A stretch of DNA of 64,000 bases from Alkalihalophilus pseudofirmus. GTDB taxonomy: Bacteria; Bacillota; Bacilli; Bacillales; Bacillaceae_D. The stretch's first letter is position 1, and each line of letters opens with the position of its first letter. Location of the stretch: NCBI RefSeq assembly GCF_029094545.1, contig NZ_CP117835.1:2336001-2400000 (forward strand). Direction: 5' to 3'. The translations under genes were made by a program, and so were the position numbers. Shown in pieces: positions 42,221 through 50,713 of the stretch. A model generated the notes under the pieces. The model ran no database searches. It had not been told where the DNA came from and was given only the letters and a program-made list of their open reading frames with translations.

Positions 42221-42568
42221 GTGAAACCAATAACAATTGAAGAAGTACAGCCTTTGATTAATCAATTTGCTAAGCAGCCCGTATACATACATCTTGAAAC
42301 AACAAACGGGGCCTATGCGAGTCATTTTGATCAATCTTTTTTCTCAGCTAGTGCTTATATACGAAATGCAAATGTTACATACGAGCATGGAAAAATTATA
42401 GGCGAGGGTCCTTTTCGTGCCGGTCTCAAAATTGAAATCGGCTGGGTCTATGCAGAGGGATTGACTCACTTTGAATTAGATCAAGAAGGGCGTCTGCTGT
42501 TAGCTGGCCATGGCTTTGACGGAAAACTAGCCGTGGCGCTTGAAATCAGCAAAACACCATTCGAATAA
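42221..42568 (+). CDS. yojF: YojF-type DUF1806 protein
   Basis: 115 residues from the GTG at 42221, 8 bases after GGAGG. Contains PVYIHLETTNGAYASHFDQSFFSASAYIRNA, GEGPFRAGLKIEIGWVYAEGLTHFE and LLLAGHGFDGKLAVALEIS, as in B. subtilis YojF. It lies 21 bases before bshB2, as in many Bacillaceae, which points to a part in bacillithiol metabolism, though its own activity is undefined. Confidence 0.88.
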   Translation: MKPITIEEVQPLINQFAKQPVYIHLETTNGAYASHFDQSFFSASAYIRNANVTYEHGKIIGEGPFRAGLKIEIGWVYAEGLTHFELDQEGRLLLAGHGFDGKLAVALEISKTPFE

Positions 42569-42589
42569 TCAGTAAAGGAGTGAATGTCC

Positions 42590-43279
42590 ATGACTACAAG
42601 CAATGAAAGACATGTTCTTGTGATTTTTCCTCATCCAGACGATGAAGCGTTTGGAGTGTCAGGAACCATTGCGATGCACACATCTAGCGGAACGCCTGTT
42701 ACATATGCTTGTTTAACACTAGGAGAAATGGGAAGAAATTTGGGGAATCCTCCTTTTGCCACACGTGAATCTCTGCCCCTTATCCGTAAAGATGAACTGA
42801 AAAAGGCTGCGGAAGCTATTGGAATCACTGACCTTAGAATGATGGGGCTGCGTGATAAAACATTAGAGTTTGAAGATGATGATCAAATGGTTCAGTTGGT
42901 AAGTGACCTTATTAGTGAATGTAATCCATCTCTTATTATCAGTTTCTATCCGGGATATTCCGTACACCCTGACCATGAAGCGACAGCTAGAGCTGTTGTA
43001 CGTGCGGTTAAAAAGATGAAAAAAGAAGACCGTCCGACTCTCCACTGTGTCGCCTTCTCAAATGGACATGAAGAACATATTGGCAATGCAGATGTCGTTC
43101 ACTCGATCAGCCCGTTTGCTAATCAAAAAATGGCTGCTTTAAGAGCACACATCTCACAAACTGCCTGGATGTTAAAAGACCTTGAAGAAACGTTAGTAAA
43201 CGGAGATCAGCCAGATGCTGCAGTGAAATTTTTCACTGAACAATTTTGGACTGTGGATGTGGATCAATTAGAAGTGTAA
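42590..43279 (+). CDS. bshB2: bacillithiol biosynthesis deacetylase BshB2
   Basis: 229 residues from the ATG at 42590 (AAAGGAG 9 bases upstream; an ATG at 42584 is too close to it). PIG-L/LmbE deacetylase motifs: FPHPDDEAFGVSG (zinc-binding His-Pro-Asp-Asp) and YSVHPDHEATARAV. It removes the acetyl group from GlcNAc-malate, making GlcN-malate before cysteine addition in bacillithiol. A coupled yojF is upstream and a terminator follows; bacilliredoxin brxC is at 52940. Confidence 0.93.
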   Translation: MTTSNERHVLVIFPHPDDEAFGVSGTIAMHTSSGTPVTYACLTLGEMGRNLGNPPFATRESLPLIRKDELKKAAEAIGITDLRMMGLRDKTLEFEDDDQMVQLVSDLISECNPSLIISFYPGYSVHPDHEATARAVVRAVKKMKKEDRPTLHCVAFSNGHEEHIGNADVVHSISPFANQKMAALRAHISQTAWMLKDLEETLVNGDQPDAAVKFFTEQFWTVDVDQLEV

Positions 43280-43301
43280 CTAAAAAAATCATTCTAAAAA
43301 A

Positions 43302-43327
43302 ACATGCAGTCCAATTTGACTGCATGT
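43302..43327. terminator. bidirectional terminator
   Basis: 10-bp stem ACATGCAGTC / GACTGCATGT, 6-base loop, A-run on the left and T-rich on the right, between convergent genes. Confidence 0.88.
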
Positions 43328-43333
43328 TCTTCT

Positions 43334-43519
43334 TTAGAATATCCACCAGATGAATACAATAATAACCGTAATGATTGGCAAGATAATTAAGTAAACGAGT
43401 GACAGGTTCGTAATACTGCGTTTGCTTCCATACTGTTCATCCTCTTGCTTTGTTAGTGCAAGAGTAATTACTAGAGCTGCGATACATGTGATGATAGCGA
43501 TTATAAATAAGACCGTCAT
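43334..43519 (-). CDS. small two-helix membrane protein
   Basis: 61 residues from the ATG at 43519 (AAGGAG 9 bases upstream; the longer frame has no ribosome site). Two membrane helices (MTVLFIIAIITCIAALVITLA and LVYLIILPIITVIIVFIWWI) joined by a charged loop KQEDEQYGSKRS. Not recognised. It ends against the bshB2 terminator. Confidence 0.75.
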   Translation of the reverse strand: MTVLFIIAIITCIAALVITLALTKQEDEQYGSKRSITNLSLVYLIILPIITVIIVFIWWIF

Positions 43520-43666
43520 ACTGTGGAACTCCTTTTTTATCAATTCATTCCATTTTATCATTAAATGACTTCTCCATCTAATGAAATCTCTTTCCTAAAA
43601 GAATTGCTCATTTATGCATAAGACATGTTAAACTATAAGAACTTTCATTTTAAAGGAGACGTTATT

Positions 43667-44569
43667 TTGACACAGCCTACCTTATTATTAATTGATGGTT
43701 TTAATTTACTGAGCAGAGGATATTTTGCTACGTCTTATGGCAGAAGTGATGATCAGCTTAGTAAAAATAGTGATGGTTTATATACAAACGCACTGCGTGT
43801 ATTCTTTCAAAAATTAATGAATTTAATTCATGAACATGATGTCACGCATGCTGCAGTAGCATGGGATGTTAAGCGTGAAGATTCGGTTAGACGTCAATAT
43901 GCTCCGACTTACAAAGAAACACGTAATGACCTCCCTGCCCCGCTGATTGAGCAATATGAAACGTGTACTCGCATCTTAGAAGATATGGGAATATTGCAAG
44001 TAACAGTTCCGCCTTATGAAGCCGATGACGCAATCGGAGCTCTTTCCTGTCAATGGTCAAACAGAAACGATGGACGCTGCTTGATTTATAGTAATGACCG
44101 CGATCTTCTTCAGCTTTTAGATGAGCGCACGACTCAAATTATCGCAAGTAAAAAGGGAGAAATACTATACACTAATACCCACTTCGAAGAGGAATTTAGC
44201 ATTACGCCAACTCAGTGGATTGATGTAAAAGCTTTGCTTGGTGATAAGAGTGATAATATTCCGGGCTGTCCTGGGGTCGGAGAGAAGTCCGCTCTTCCGC
44301 TTATTCAGCAATATGGATCCGTTGAAGGTGTTTATAATCAATTAGAAACTGGAGAATTTGACCCTGCATATAAACGATATCAGAAGAAGCTGATTGCAGG
44401 TAGGGAATCGGCCATCCTCAGTAAAAAACTGGCTACGATTATTTGCGAGATTCCAGACCTTGAAGACACTGATTTTACAACTTATACATTTGAAATGGAC
44501 CATGAGCGTGTGGAATCTGTTTTCCAATCAGTTGAATTAAAGATCAAACTGCATACAACCTTATTATAA
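43667..44569 (+). CDS. ypcP: 5'-3' exonuclease (YpcP-type, PolA N-domain-like)
   Basis: 300 residues from the TTG at 43667, preceded by AAAGGAGACG. Flap-nuclease signatures: LLIDGFNLLSRGYF, AWDVKREDSVRRQYAPTYKETR, PPYEADDAIGAL and ALLGDKSDNIPGCPGVGEKSA (helix-hairpin-helix), with metal-binding acidic residues throughout. It matches the free-standing nuclease that substitutes for the PolA 5' domain in primer removal and repair. A hairpin terminator follows. Confidence 0.92.
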   Translation: MTQPTLLLIDGFNLLSRGYFATSYGRSDDQLSKNSDGLYTNALRVFFQKLMNLIHEHDVTHAAVAWDVKREDSVRRQYAPTYKETRNDLPAPLIEQYETCTRILEDMGILQVTVPPYEADDAIGALSCQWSNRNDGRCLIYSNDRDLLQLLDERTTQIIASKKGEILYTNTHFEEEFSITPTQWIDVKALLGDKSDNIPGCPGVGEKSALPLIQQYGSVEGVYNQLETGEFDPAYKRYQKKLIAGRESAILSKKLATIICEIPDLEDTDFTTYTFEMDHERVESVFQSVELKIKLHTTLL

Positions 44570-44574
44570 TGTCT

Positions 44575-44602
44575 AAGCTATCCAATTGCTGGGTAGCTTT
44601 TT
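44575..44602 (+). terminator. terminator of the exonuclease gene
   Basis: 9-bp stem AAGCTATCC / GGGTAGCTT (one wobble), 7-base loop, T6 tail. Confidence 0.82.
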
Positions 44603-44627
44603 TAAAAGCAATAAAGGAGATGGCATC

Positions 44628-45362
44628 ATGTGGCTGCGCAAACATTGGTGGAAGATTTTATTAGCGACCATCCTTATATTAATAGCATTAATCTTTTGGT
44701 TCCTAAGACCATACACGGCAAGTGAAGAGGCATTGTCACTCCTACACTCATCAGAACAAGTCGAAGTGAAAATAGATTCAAACTGGATTGAATTCTCTCC
44801 GCGCAAAACAGAGCTTGAAGCTAACGTGATTATGTATCCTGGCGGCCTTGTAGAGCATGAGAGCTACGCCCCTCTTGCTTACTCGCTTGCAGAAGAAGGC
44901 TTCCGTACATTTGTGATAAAAATGCCGGTGAATTTAGCTGTTCTTGGTGGGAACAAAGCTCAGGGTGTGATCAAAGATTTAGGCGATGAGCCGGTATTTA
45001 TCGGCGGGCATTCACTCGGCGGGGTGATGGCCTCAAGATTTGCAGCTGACAATGAGGAAGTATTTAACGGGGTCTTTTTCCTAGCGTCTTATCCTGATGA
45101 AAAAGGAAGCCTTACAGATAAACAACTTTCCTCGATTTCATTTATTGCAACAAATGATTCTGTTTTAAATAAAGACCGCTACGATAAGGCTGAAGCATAC
45201 CTCACTTCTGAACACCTTGAAATCATAATCGAAGGCGGCAACCATGCACAATTTGGATCTTACGGAGCTCAAAAAGGCGACACCCCAGCGTCCATTTCTA
45301 CAGAAGAACAACTTAAACAAGTACGCGATGCATTATCTAAGTGGATTACTCGTCAATACTAG
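44628..45362 (+). CDS. membrane-anchored alpha/beta hydrolase
   Basis: 244 residues from the ATG at 44628 (AAAGGAG 8 bases before). The N-terminal helix WKILLATILILIALIFWFL is an anchor or uncleaved signal. The domain resembles dienelactone-hydrolase/YqiA-like esterases: oxyanion YPGGLVEHESY, nucleophile Ser in IGGHSLGGVMA, acid in ATNDSVLN, and His in EGGNHAQFGSYG. Substrate unknown. Single gene with its own terminator. Confidence 0.87.
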   Translation: MWLRKHWWKILLATILILIALIFWFLRPYTASEEALSLLHSSEQVEVKIDSNWIEFSPRKTELEANVIMYPGGLVEHESYAPLAYSLAEEGFRTFVIKMPVNLAVLGGNKAQGVIKDLGDEPVFIGGHSLGGVMASRFAADNEEVFNGVFFLASYPDEKGSLTDKQLSSISFIATNDSVLNKDRYDKAEAYLTSEHLEIIIEGGNHAQFGSYGAQKGDTPASISTEEQLKQVRDALSKWITRQY

Positions 45363-45366
45363 TAAG

Positions 45367-45393
45367 AAAAAGCTGAGCTGAGCTCGGCTTTTT
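45367..45393 (+). terminator. terminator of the hydrolase gene
   Basis: 12-bp stem with one mismatch AAAAAGCTGAGC / GCTCGGCTTTTT, 3-base loop. Confidence 0.85.
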
Positions 45394-45483
45394 AATTTGA
45401 AAAAATGATTAAGTTCCTTTATAATACTGAACTTGTGTGAGCCAAATTAACTAAGAAATATTAAATATAAAAGGAGTGGTTCG

Positions 45484-46002
45484 GTGGTACTCGCAACTCT
45501 CACGACTGATGAAGTCAAAGAGCCAGAGGAGCTGCAAAAAGAATTAAATGATTTGGAGTTTCAAATGTTCCGGATGCAAGAGAATTTGAAACAAATTGCT
45601 AAACGGTGGCAGGTACTCGGCATCGAGCAGACCAAAGAAGAAAAATGGGTGATTGTGTACATCTTAGATGATGGAGCTCAGTGTAAAATTATGCTCAATG
45701 AATGTGACTCTGCCTATAGAGGGGTCTGGGATTTTTCAATTCAAGCCACATATGCAGATGATCATACGATCCACATCGGTGATATAAAAGGGGAAGAAAA
45801 CAAAGGATATGGTTCGATCTGCATGAATTACTTAAAAAACCATGCCATGGATCAAAATGTACAATACATTACCGGTGATATCGCACAACGCGATTGGGAT
45901 CATCTTGACAGACTCATCCATTTTTATGAAAAGCATCATTTTGATGTAGAAGTAGATCATGACGACAAATCTGGAGACCTTGTATGGAATCCAGCCTCAT
46001 AA
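45484..46002 (+). CDS. GNAT-like acetyltransferase with N-terminal coiled coil
   Basis: 172 residues from a GTG with AAAAGGAGTGG before it. The first ~45 residues are helical (ELQKELNDLEFQMFRMQENLKQ). From ~55 a GNAT pattern follows: TIHIGDIKGEENKGYGSICMNYLKNHA covers strand 4 and the acetyl-CoA loop (Q/RxxGxG/A with GYGS), and IHFYEKHHFDVE the C-terminal strand pair. The acceptor is unknown; the N-terminal helix may be for partner binding. The assignment is reasonable but not certain. Confidence 0.7.
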   Translation: MVLATLTTDEVKEPEELQKELNDLEFQMFRMQENLKQIAKRWQVLGIEQTKEEKWVIVYILDDGAQCKIMLNECDSAYRGVWDFSIQATYADDHTIHIGDIKGEENKGYGSICMNYLKNHAMDQNVQYITGDIAQRDWDHLDRLIHFYEKHHFDVEVDHDDKSGDLVWNPAS

Positions 46003-46041
46003 TGATCAGGTGAACAGTACTAACTCCCCGCTTACTGAATA

Positions 46042-46173
46042 TGTTGATTTCCGCTGCAGGCACACGCTTTCCGCGGGCGGTCCGGGAGCTTCCTCGTCAC
46101 TACGCTCCTGTGGGATCTCCCCTGGCCACGCGCATCCCGCAGGAGTCGGTGCCTTCCGCTACAATCAACGAGC
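46042..46173 (+). repeat. dispersed GC-rich palindromic repeat, copy C
   Basis: About 130 bases, much more GC-rich than the flanks, beginning GTTGATT and ending AATCAAC (perfect 7-bp inverted ends), with GCTTTCCGCGGGCGG, CTGTGGGATCTCC and CCCGCAGGAGTC inside. Homologous to copies A (15487) and B (15751). The small frames across it are not genes. Confidence 0.82.
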
Positions 46174-46297
46174 GTCAAAAGAAGTTGATATTTAAACGTA
46201 TAAATAAGCAGTCTTTTTTCCAAATAATATAAGCATGCTAGCGGTTATAATAGGCGAATAGGAACGCTAGCGTATTCTTGCAATTATCACAACTTCT

Positions 46298-46621
46298 TTA
46301 ATGTTTCACCTCAAAATACCCCCTGAGCACCTGGCTCAAATAATCAAGCGGAGTCGTTTCAACCTGTCCATATCCCCTTTGTGTATAAAGGTGAGTTGCA
46401 TTCGGGAGCTCTCTTTTTAACTGTTTTCTTAATTTCTCGCCCGCCTCATCTGCATCAACTAAAATGTAGACATCTTGGTCTTCAAAAGGTAGGATTTATT
46501 GTTCAAGCTTTTCATCGCTCAGGGTCCCATACGTACAAACGATATCAATGGATTCATTTAATACTTTCTTCACTCGTTTGCGGTCATTCGTCCCTTCAAC
46601 GATCAAAATTTTCTCCTCCAT
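46298..46621 (-). pseudogene. Toprim-domain protein (YusF-like) with an in-frame stop
   Basis: Start ATG 46621 to TAA 46298. Residues 1-41 are MEEKILIVEGTNDRKRVKKV...LSDEKLEQ with the Toprim Glu (VEG), then TAA at 46496-46498, then ILPFEDQDVYILVDADEAGEKLRKQLKRELPN with the DxD of the Toprim site. The frame is otherwise intact to the end. A single TTA-to-TAA change explains the stop. Small Toprim proteins of this type may act on RNA or DNA like RNase M5; this one is probably dead. Confidence 0.8.
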
Positions 46622-46794
46622 GCTTCTCACACTCCTCAGGGCTTGTGTTATGTGTTATATCTTATTGATATGAGCGTATTATCTATATACTACTTATATT
46701 ACCCTTCGCAACACGGAATTTATCTCTTTTTACAGTACCATAGTCTTCCTTCTGCTGTCTTTATTCACCACTATCTACCCTATAATAAAAAAGA

Positions 46795-46820
46795 ACCATC
46801 CTGACTGAAATCAGAATGGT
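46795..46820 (-). terminator. terminator of the lipoprotein gene
   Basis: Stem ACCATCCTGA / TCAGAATGGT with one mismatch; read leftward it is followed by TTCTTTTTT. Confidence 0.8.
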
Positions 46821-46831
46821 ACGTCCCTTAC

Positions 46832-47533
46832 TTATGGATGTACTGTTTCTAGCATAGCCAGCATGCTAGGAGCAACGCCTTCCTGTGCCTCTTTAGCAGG
46901 TAGAAAGACGGTCAATTGAAACAACTCCCCTTCTGCCTCTTTCGCCAAATGATAGATCGTCGTTCGCTCTCCACTAATCTCAACTGATTCCTTTAGGGCA
47001 TATTGCAGGCCGCTCATTGGCAGGTCTTGAAGGTTTTCAATCTCTCCTTGGGCATGCTCTTCAATAGCACCCTTTAATTTCTCTGCCGAACCTTCATTCT
47101 TATGTGGGATAATACGTGTGAAAAAGTCTCCATCATTGTTGAAAACAAGGGCATCTCTGCCTGGCTCTTCACTATGAAGCGTATACCCTTCTAGCACATA
47201 GATCCCATATCCAAGTTCGCTGCGGTTAAACTGAGCAACACGCGTTTCTGTCTGCCCTTCTATTTCAAACGTCAATTCTTTTTCGTCTGCTAATTCAATT
47301 TCCCCTTCACCATTCTCCGCTTCCTCTGGCGATTCCACGTCGTTTCCGTCTTCATGTTCACCGTTTTCTCCCTGTTCACCATCTGTTTCTTCCTCATCAA
47401 CCACTTCCTCTTCCACTCCACCCTCTTCATTCTCCTCAACAGGCTGCTCTTCTTGTGAATCTTCTACCGGCTGATTACAAGCTGTGAGCATAACTAAAAA
47501 GGAAATAATTAATACCCCGATTAACTTTTTCAT
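46832..47533 (-). CDS. lipoprotein, unknown
   Basis: 233 residues from the ATG at 47533 (AAGGGG upstream). Lipobox VMLTAC puts the lipidated Cys at about residue 19. An extremely acidic linker of ~75 residues (EEQPVEENEEGGVEEE and more) tethers a beta-rich domain (EKELTFEIEGQTETRV, ELGYGIYVLEGYTLH, ERTTIYHLAKEAEGELFQLTVFLP). The acidic linker suits a cell surface facing high salt or high pH. Function unknown. Confidence 0.85.
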   Translation of the reverse strand: MKKLIGVLIISFLVMLTACNQPVEDSQEEQPVEENEEGGVEEEVVDEEETDGEQGENGEHEDGNDVESPEEAENGEGEIELADEKELTFEIEGQTETRVAQFNRSELGYGIYVLEGYTLHSEEPGRDALVFNNDGDFFTRIIPHKNEGSAEKLKGAIEEHAQGEIENLQDLPMSGLQYALKESVEISGERTTIYHLAKEAEGELFQLTVFLPAKEAQEGVAPSMLAMLETVHP

Positions 47534-47632
47534 TTTTGTGCACCCCTTATATTCTTTATCAATAAGACGCCTGTTAGTGAGTATACGTTTCATCTCAAAA
47601 AAAAGAATTGCCCACTTTCGGCAATTCCTCCA

Positions 47633-48115
47633 TTAAAATATAAATGATTTCTTTTTTCTTCTGCCTGTCAATGCATAGCTAATTCCACCTGTAATCAGCC
47701 CTAAAAGAGCGCCTCCAACAACTTCTTCAGGCTGATGACCTAAACGTTCTCTTAATTTCACAGAGCGTTTCTCACTTTGTTTCGCATGAGAGTCCCCAGC
47801 CATTCGTTCAAGGTCTGCATTCATTTCATTCACTTTAATCGTTAATTCACCTGTTTGGCGTCTAATTCCTTGTGCATCATACATCACAATTAAGCCAAAT
47901 ACAGTGGAAAGAGCAAAATCTACGGATGATACCCCGCGCTCTAGTGCTACATACGTGGCAAGAGCTGTGACCCCTGCAGAGTGAGAGCTTGGCATACCTC
48001 CCGTTTCTAACAACGTATCCCACTCCCACTGGTCCGTTTGCATTTTTTTAATAGGAACTTTAAGGCTTTGCGCAAGCCCGATTGTTAACAGCGCAGTCAG
48101 CATTGGCCGATTCAT
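47633..48115 (-). CDS. yuiD: YuiD-type divergent PAP2 (DUF212) membrane protein
   Basis: 160 residues from the ATG at 48115 (GAGGTG 6 bases upstream). The motif GGMPSSHSAGVTALATYV with the two Ser and His of the acid-phosphatase signature, VMYDAQGIRRQTGE, and C-terminal GHQPEEVVGGALLGLITGG. Membrane helices flank these. Related to phosphatidic acid phosphatases, with unproven activity. Usually encoded singly, as here. Confidence 0.9.
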   Translation of the reverse strand: MNRPMLTALLTIGLAQSLKVPIKKMQTDQWEWDTLLETGGMPSSHSAGVTALATYVALERGVSSVDFALSTVFGLIVMYDAQGIRRQTGELTIKVNEMNADLERMAGDSHAKQSEKRSVKLRERLGHQPEEVVGGALLGLITGGISYALTGRRKKKSFIF

Positions 48116-48171
48116 CTTCTTCACCTCACGCTTAGCGTTTGATGAGTGAAGTGATTTTATTCTTATGCAAA

Positions 48172-49560
48172 TTAATAATTAAAGATATCTTGAGGGATGG
48201 TGAATGAGTCGTTCAGATCAACATTGATACCGATATTTTCAAATGACAAGGTGATCTCATCTAGTTCTTCCACTTTTCTCTGATCAAGCAAAAGCTCAAA
48301 AGAATGTTCCGATGAACCGCTGCCCATATAAAGGTACTGAGGATCTAATTTTTCATTATCTGAGCTGAAGCTAAGGATATTAGCCCGTTCAAACTCCTCA
48401 TTCTCTGACCATTGTGTATCTCCGTAATCAATTGATACATGCGATAAATCATAATGGTAAGAGGCGTCTTCATTCGGAATAAAACTGAACTCAATGTTGT
48501 AATGCTGATCCTGATTATAAGATACTTGCTTAATTAAAATGGTCCCATATTCCCCGCTATAAATTTCTGCATCCTTGACACTCTCAAATAATTCTTCATC
48601 TGTAGGAAGTTTAACATCTATACGTTCATTACTTATTAAATACATAGAGTTCATTGTAAATGTAAGATCATTAACAGGTTCGCTGTAAGTATCATAACTG
48701 ATTAAATAGGTATAATTATCTTTCTTCATTCCCACTGAACTGTTTGAATCTCCAGCTCCTGTTAAGTAGCCCCAAAGTGAATCAAGCATTAAGTCTGGGT
48801 GCTCCATAAACTTAAATTGCAGATCAAATGATTCAGGATGAGCTCTGATCGAATCAACTTTAACGGATAAATCTCCTATATCCATAACAGATGAACCATT
48901 GATTTCATTATATGGAATATCATCATATTGATAATCCACATCCAACGTAATTGATTCGATTTGATGAATGTTTCCTCCCGAATGGACCGTGGTTGGAGTT
49001 AATTTGATCTCATCAAGCTCTACAATTTCGATATCCGGTGAAAAATACGGCAGGTAAAACATGGCCACACCATAATACCGCCCGTCTTTATAAACATGGT
49101 TGAATCCCGTAAACTCATTGTCTGAGTACACTTCATTATAATATTCAAAATCATGATCATCGAACTCAATCCGGCTTGTTAGTTTAGGGAAATCATGTAT
49201 GCGTTCTGTGTCATCTGCTAAATCCACACTGTAAAAGAGGAATGAATGATGACTTTTACGAACCCACACCTCTTCTATGCGAAGCGTATCATTCGTATCA
49301 CCTAACTCCCACTCTGTATCATAGGTTCTCGTCAACCCCAACTCTCTTGCCTTCGTAATACCAGGTGCGGCCTTCTCCATGACTTCGACTAAACCTTCTT
49401 CATCAACTTCATTTAAATAAGAATAAATTCTGTCCGTGACTTCTTCCTTATTGTTTTTGTCATCGGTACCAGCTGTTTCGTAACCAAGTGATTGGATATA
49501 AGCAAACAAGGTCAGTCCGGCTAATAGAAAGAGGATAATGATCCATTTTTGTTTATTCAT
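48172..49560 (-). CDS. membrane-anchored beta-rich surface protein, unknown
   Basis: 462 residues. An N-terminal hydrophobic helix (WIIILFLLAGLTLFAYIQSLG) anchors it; the rest is outside the cell, very acidic, with many short strands (SFLFYSVDLADD, TSRIEFDDHDFEYYNEVY, TLDVDYQYDDIPYNEING). No Cys and no catalytic motif. It is 9 bases after the end of the coiled-coil gene upstream, so the two share an operon. A stress- or envelope-related beta protein is likely but not identified. Confidence 0.72.
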   Translation of the reverse strand: MNKQKWIIILFLLAGLTLFAYIQSLGYETAGTDDKNNKEEVTDRIYSYLNEVDEEGLVEVMEKAAPGITKARELGLTRTYDTEWELGDTNDTLRIEEVWVRKSHHSFLFYSVDLADDTERIHDFPKLTSRIEFDDHDFEYYNEVYSDNEFTGFNHVYKDGRYYGVAMFYLPYFSPDIEIVELDEIKLTPTTVHSGGNIHQIESITLDVDYQYDDIPYNEINGSSVMDIGDLSVKVDSIRAHPESFDLQFKFMEHPDLMLDSLWGYLTGAGDSNSSVGMKKDNYTYLISYDTYSEPVNDLTFTMNSMYLISNERIDVKLPTDEELFESVKDAEIYSGEYGTILIKQVSYNQDQHYNIEFSFIPNEDASYHYDLSHVSIDYGDTQWSENEEFERANILSFSSDNEKLDPQYLYMGSGSSEHSFELLLDQRKVEELDEITLSFENIGINVDLNDSFTIPQDIFNY

Positions 49561-49568
49561 ATCTCTGT

Positions 49569-50498
49569 CTATGCCTCTTCTATCAAACGGATACGCTGCT
49601 GTTTGATTAGCTCTTTTTCTGTTTGGATTTCTGTTTGAAACTCAATCAAGGAGTCAATTGCTTCATCCACCTTATATTTCATCTTTTCGGTTTGTTTGAG
49701 TGAATCATTGATTTTCCCATGGACCATCCAATCAACGATAAAGCCGTCAAAGAAGTAATCAGCGAACGTAAGCATGTCACCGATATGAATGGAATATGAG
49801 GCAAACTTTTGTACGTCTTTCATTTCTTCTTCAAAATGGCGGAGCTTTCGCTGAGCTTGATGAATATCGCTTTTAGCATCATTGATCTTGCTATGCTTAA
49901 TTGCTGTTGATACCATTCCGCCTCCAAACAAATCCCATGTTGACCAGCCCTTTGCACTGTTTAAAGAGGAGATTGCAATCGATAAGGCAGAACTGGCCTG
50001 ATTACCTGCGCTGATTGCTTCTTTTAATTCGTTTAGAATCAACTTTTTGTTCGCTTCTTCTTCACTTAATTCATCAATTTCAACTGTTAATTTACTATTA
50101 CTTGATTGAAGCTGCTTTTCTTTCTCATGCATGAGCTGCTCATATTTTTTAATAGGGGCGCCGAGATTGGTCAATTTTTGCTTGATCTCTTCTATTTCCC
50201 TCTCAAGGTCTGCTGCTGTCTCCTTAGCTTCTTCATACTTTAGCTGGGCAGCTGCCGCTTCTTGCTGCTCCTTTTCCATCTTTTCAAGCTTCTGACCGGT
50301 GATCGTATAAAATAGATTGGAAAACGATAATCCTTCTAATCGCTCAACATCTAGCTGTTCTTTCTTTAATTGATTTTTCAACTGTATGATTTTCGCTTGT
50401 TCTTCCCTCAAATAATCTTTTGCCCGCTTTAGATGATCCTCCCATTTTTCCTTTTGACGAATGTTTTCTTTACATGTCTCTAATAATTTCTGATTCAT
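49569..50498 (-). CDS. coiled-coil protein with hydrophobic middle, unknown
   Basis: 309 residues from the ATG at 50498 (GGGGG upstream). Two long helical stretches (about 1-120 and 240-309) surround a more hydrophobic part (ASSALSIAISSLNSAKGWSTWDLFGGGMVSTAIKH) that could insert in or touch a membrane, recalling hemolysin-E-like pore-forming coiled coils only in broad shape. Coupled with the surface protein gene at 48172. Not recognised. Confidence 0.72.
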   Translation of the reverse strand: MNQKLLETCKENIRQKEKWEDHLKRAKDYLREEQAKIIQLKNQLKKEQLDVERLEGLSFSNLFYTITGQKLEKMEKEQQEAAAAQLKYEEAKETAADLEREIEEIKQKLTNLGAPIKKYEQLMHEKEKQLQSSNSKLTVEIDELSEEEANKKLILNELKEAISAGNQASSALSIAISSLNSAKGWSTWDLFGGGMVSTAIKHSKINDAKSDIHQAQRKLRHFEEEMKDVQKFASYSIHIGDMLTFADYFFDGFIVDWMVHGKINDSLKQTEKMKYKVDEAIDSLIEFQTEIQTEKELIKQQRIRLIEEA

Positions 50499-50713
50499 TT
50501 GAATATTCCCCCTCACCCTCTTTACGATATCATATCAAAAAATGTTTCAATTTCCTTTTTTTTAAATAGATGTAAATATTTTTAGTGAGTAATTATTTTT
50601 TGAAAACACTTAGTATTACAACTTTACTCTGTAGACGCTTTCACGTGTTGCAGTAAATGCTTTAATGAGATAGTATTTGATAGCACATTTGTATAATAGT
50701 TAGGAGTATGTCA

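Noticed and set aside
46381-46668. A rightward 95-residue frame
   Set aside because: It is opposite the Toprim pseudogene and has no ribosome site or recognisable domain.
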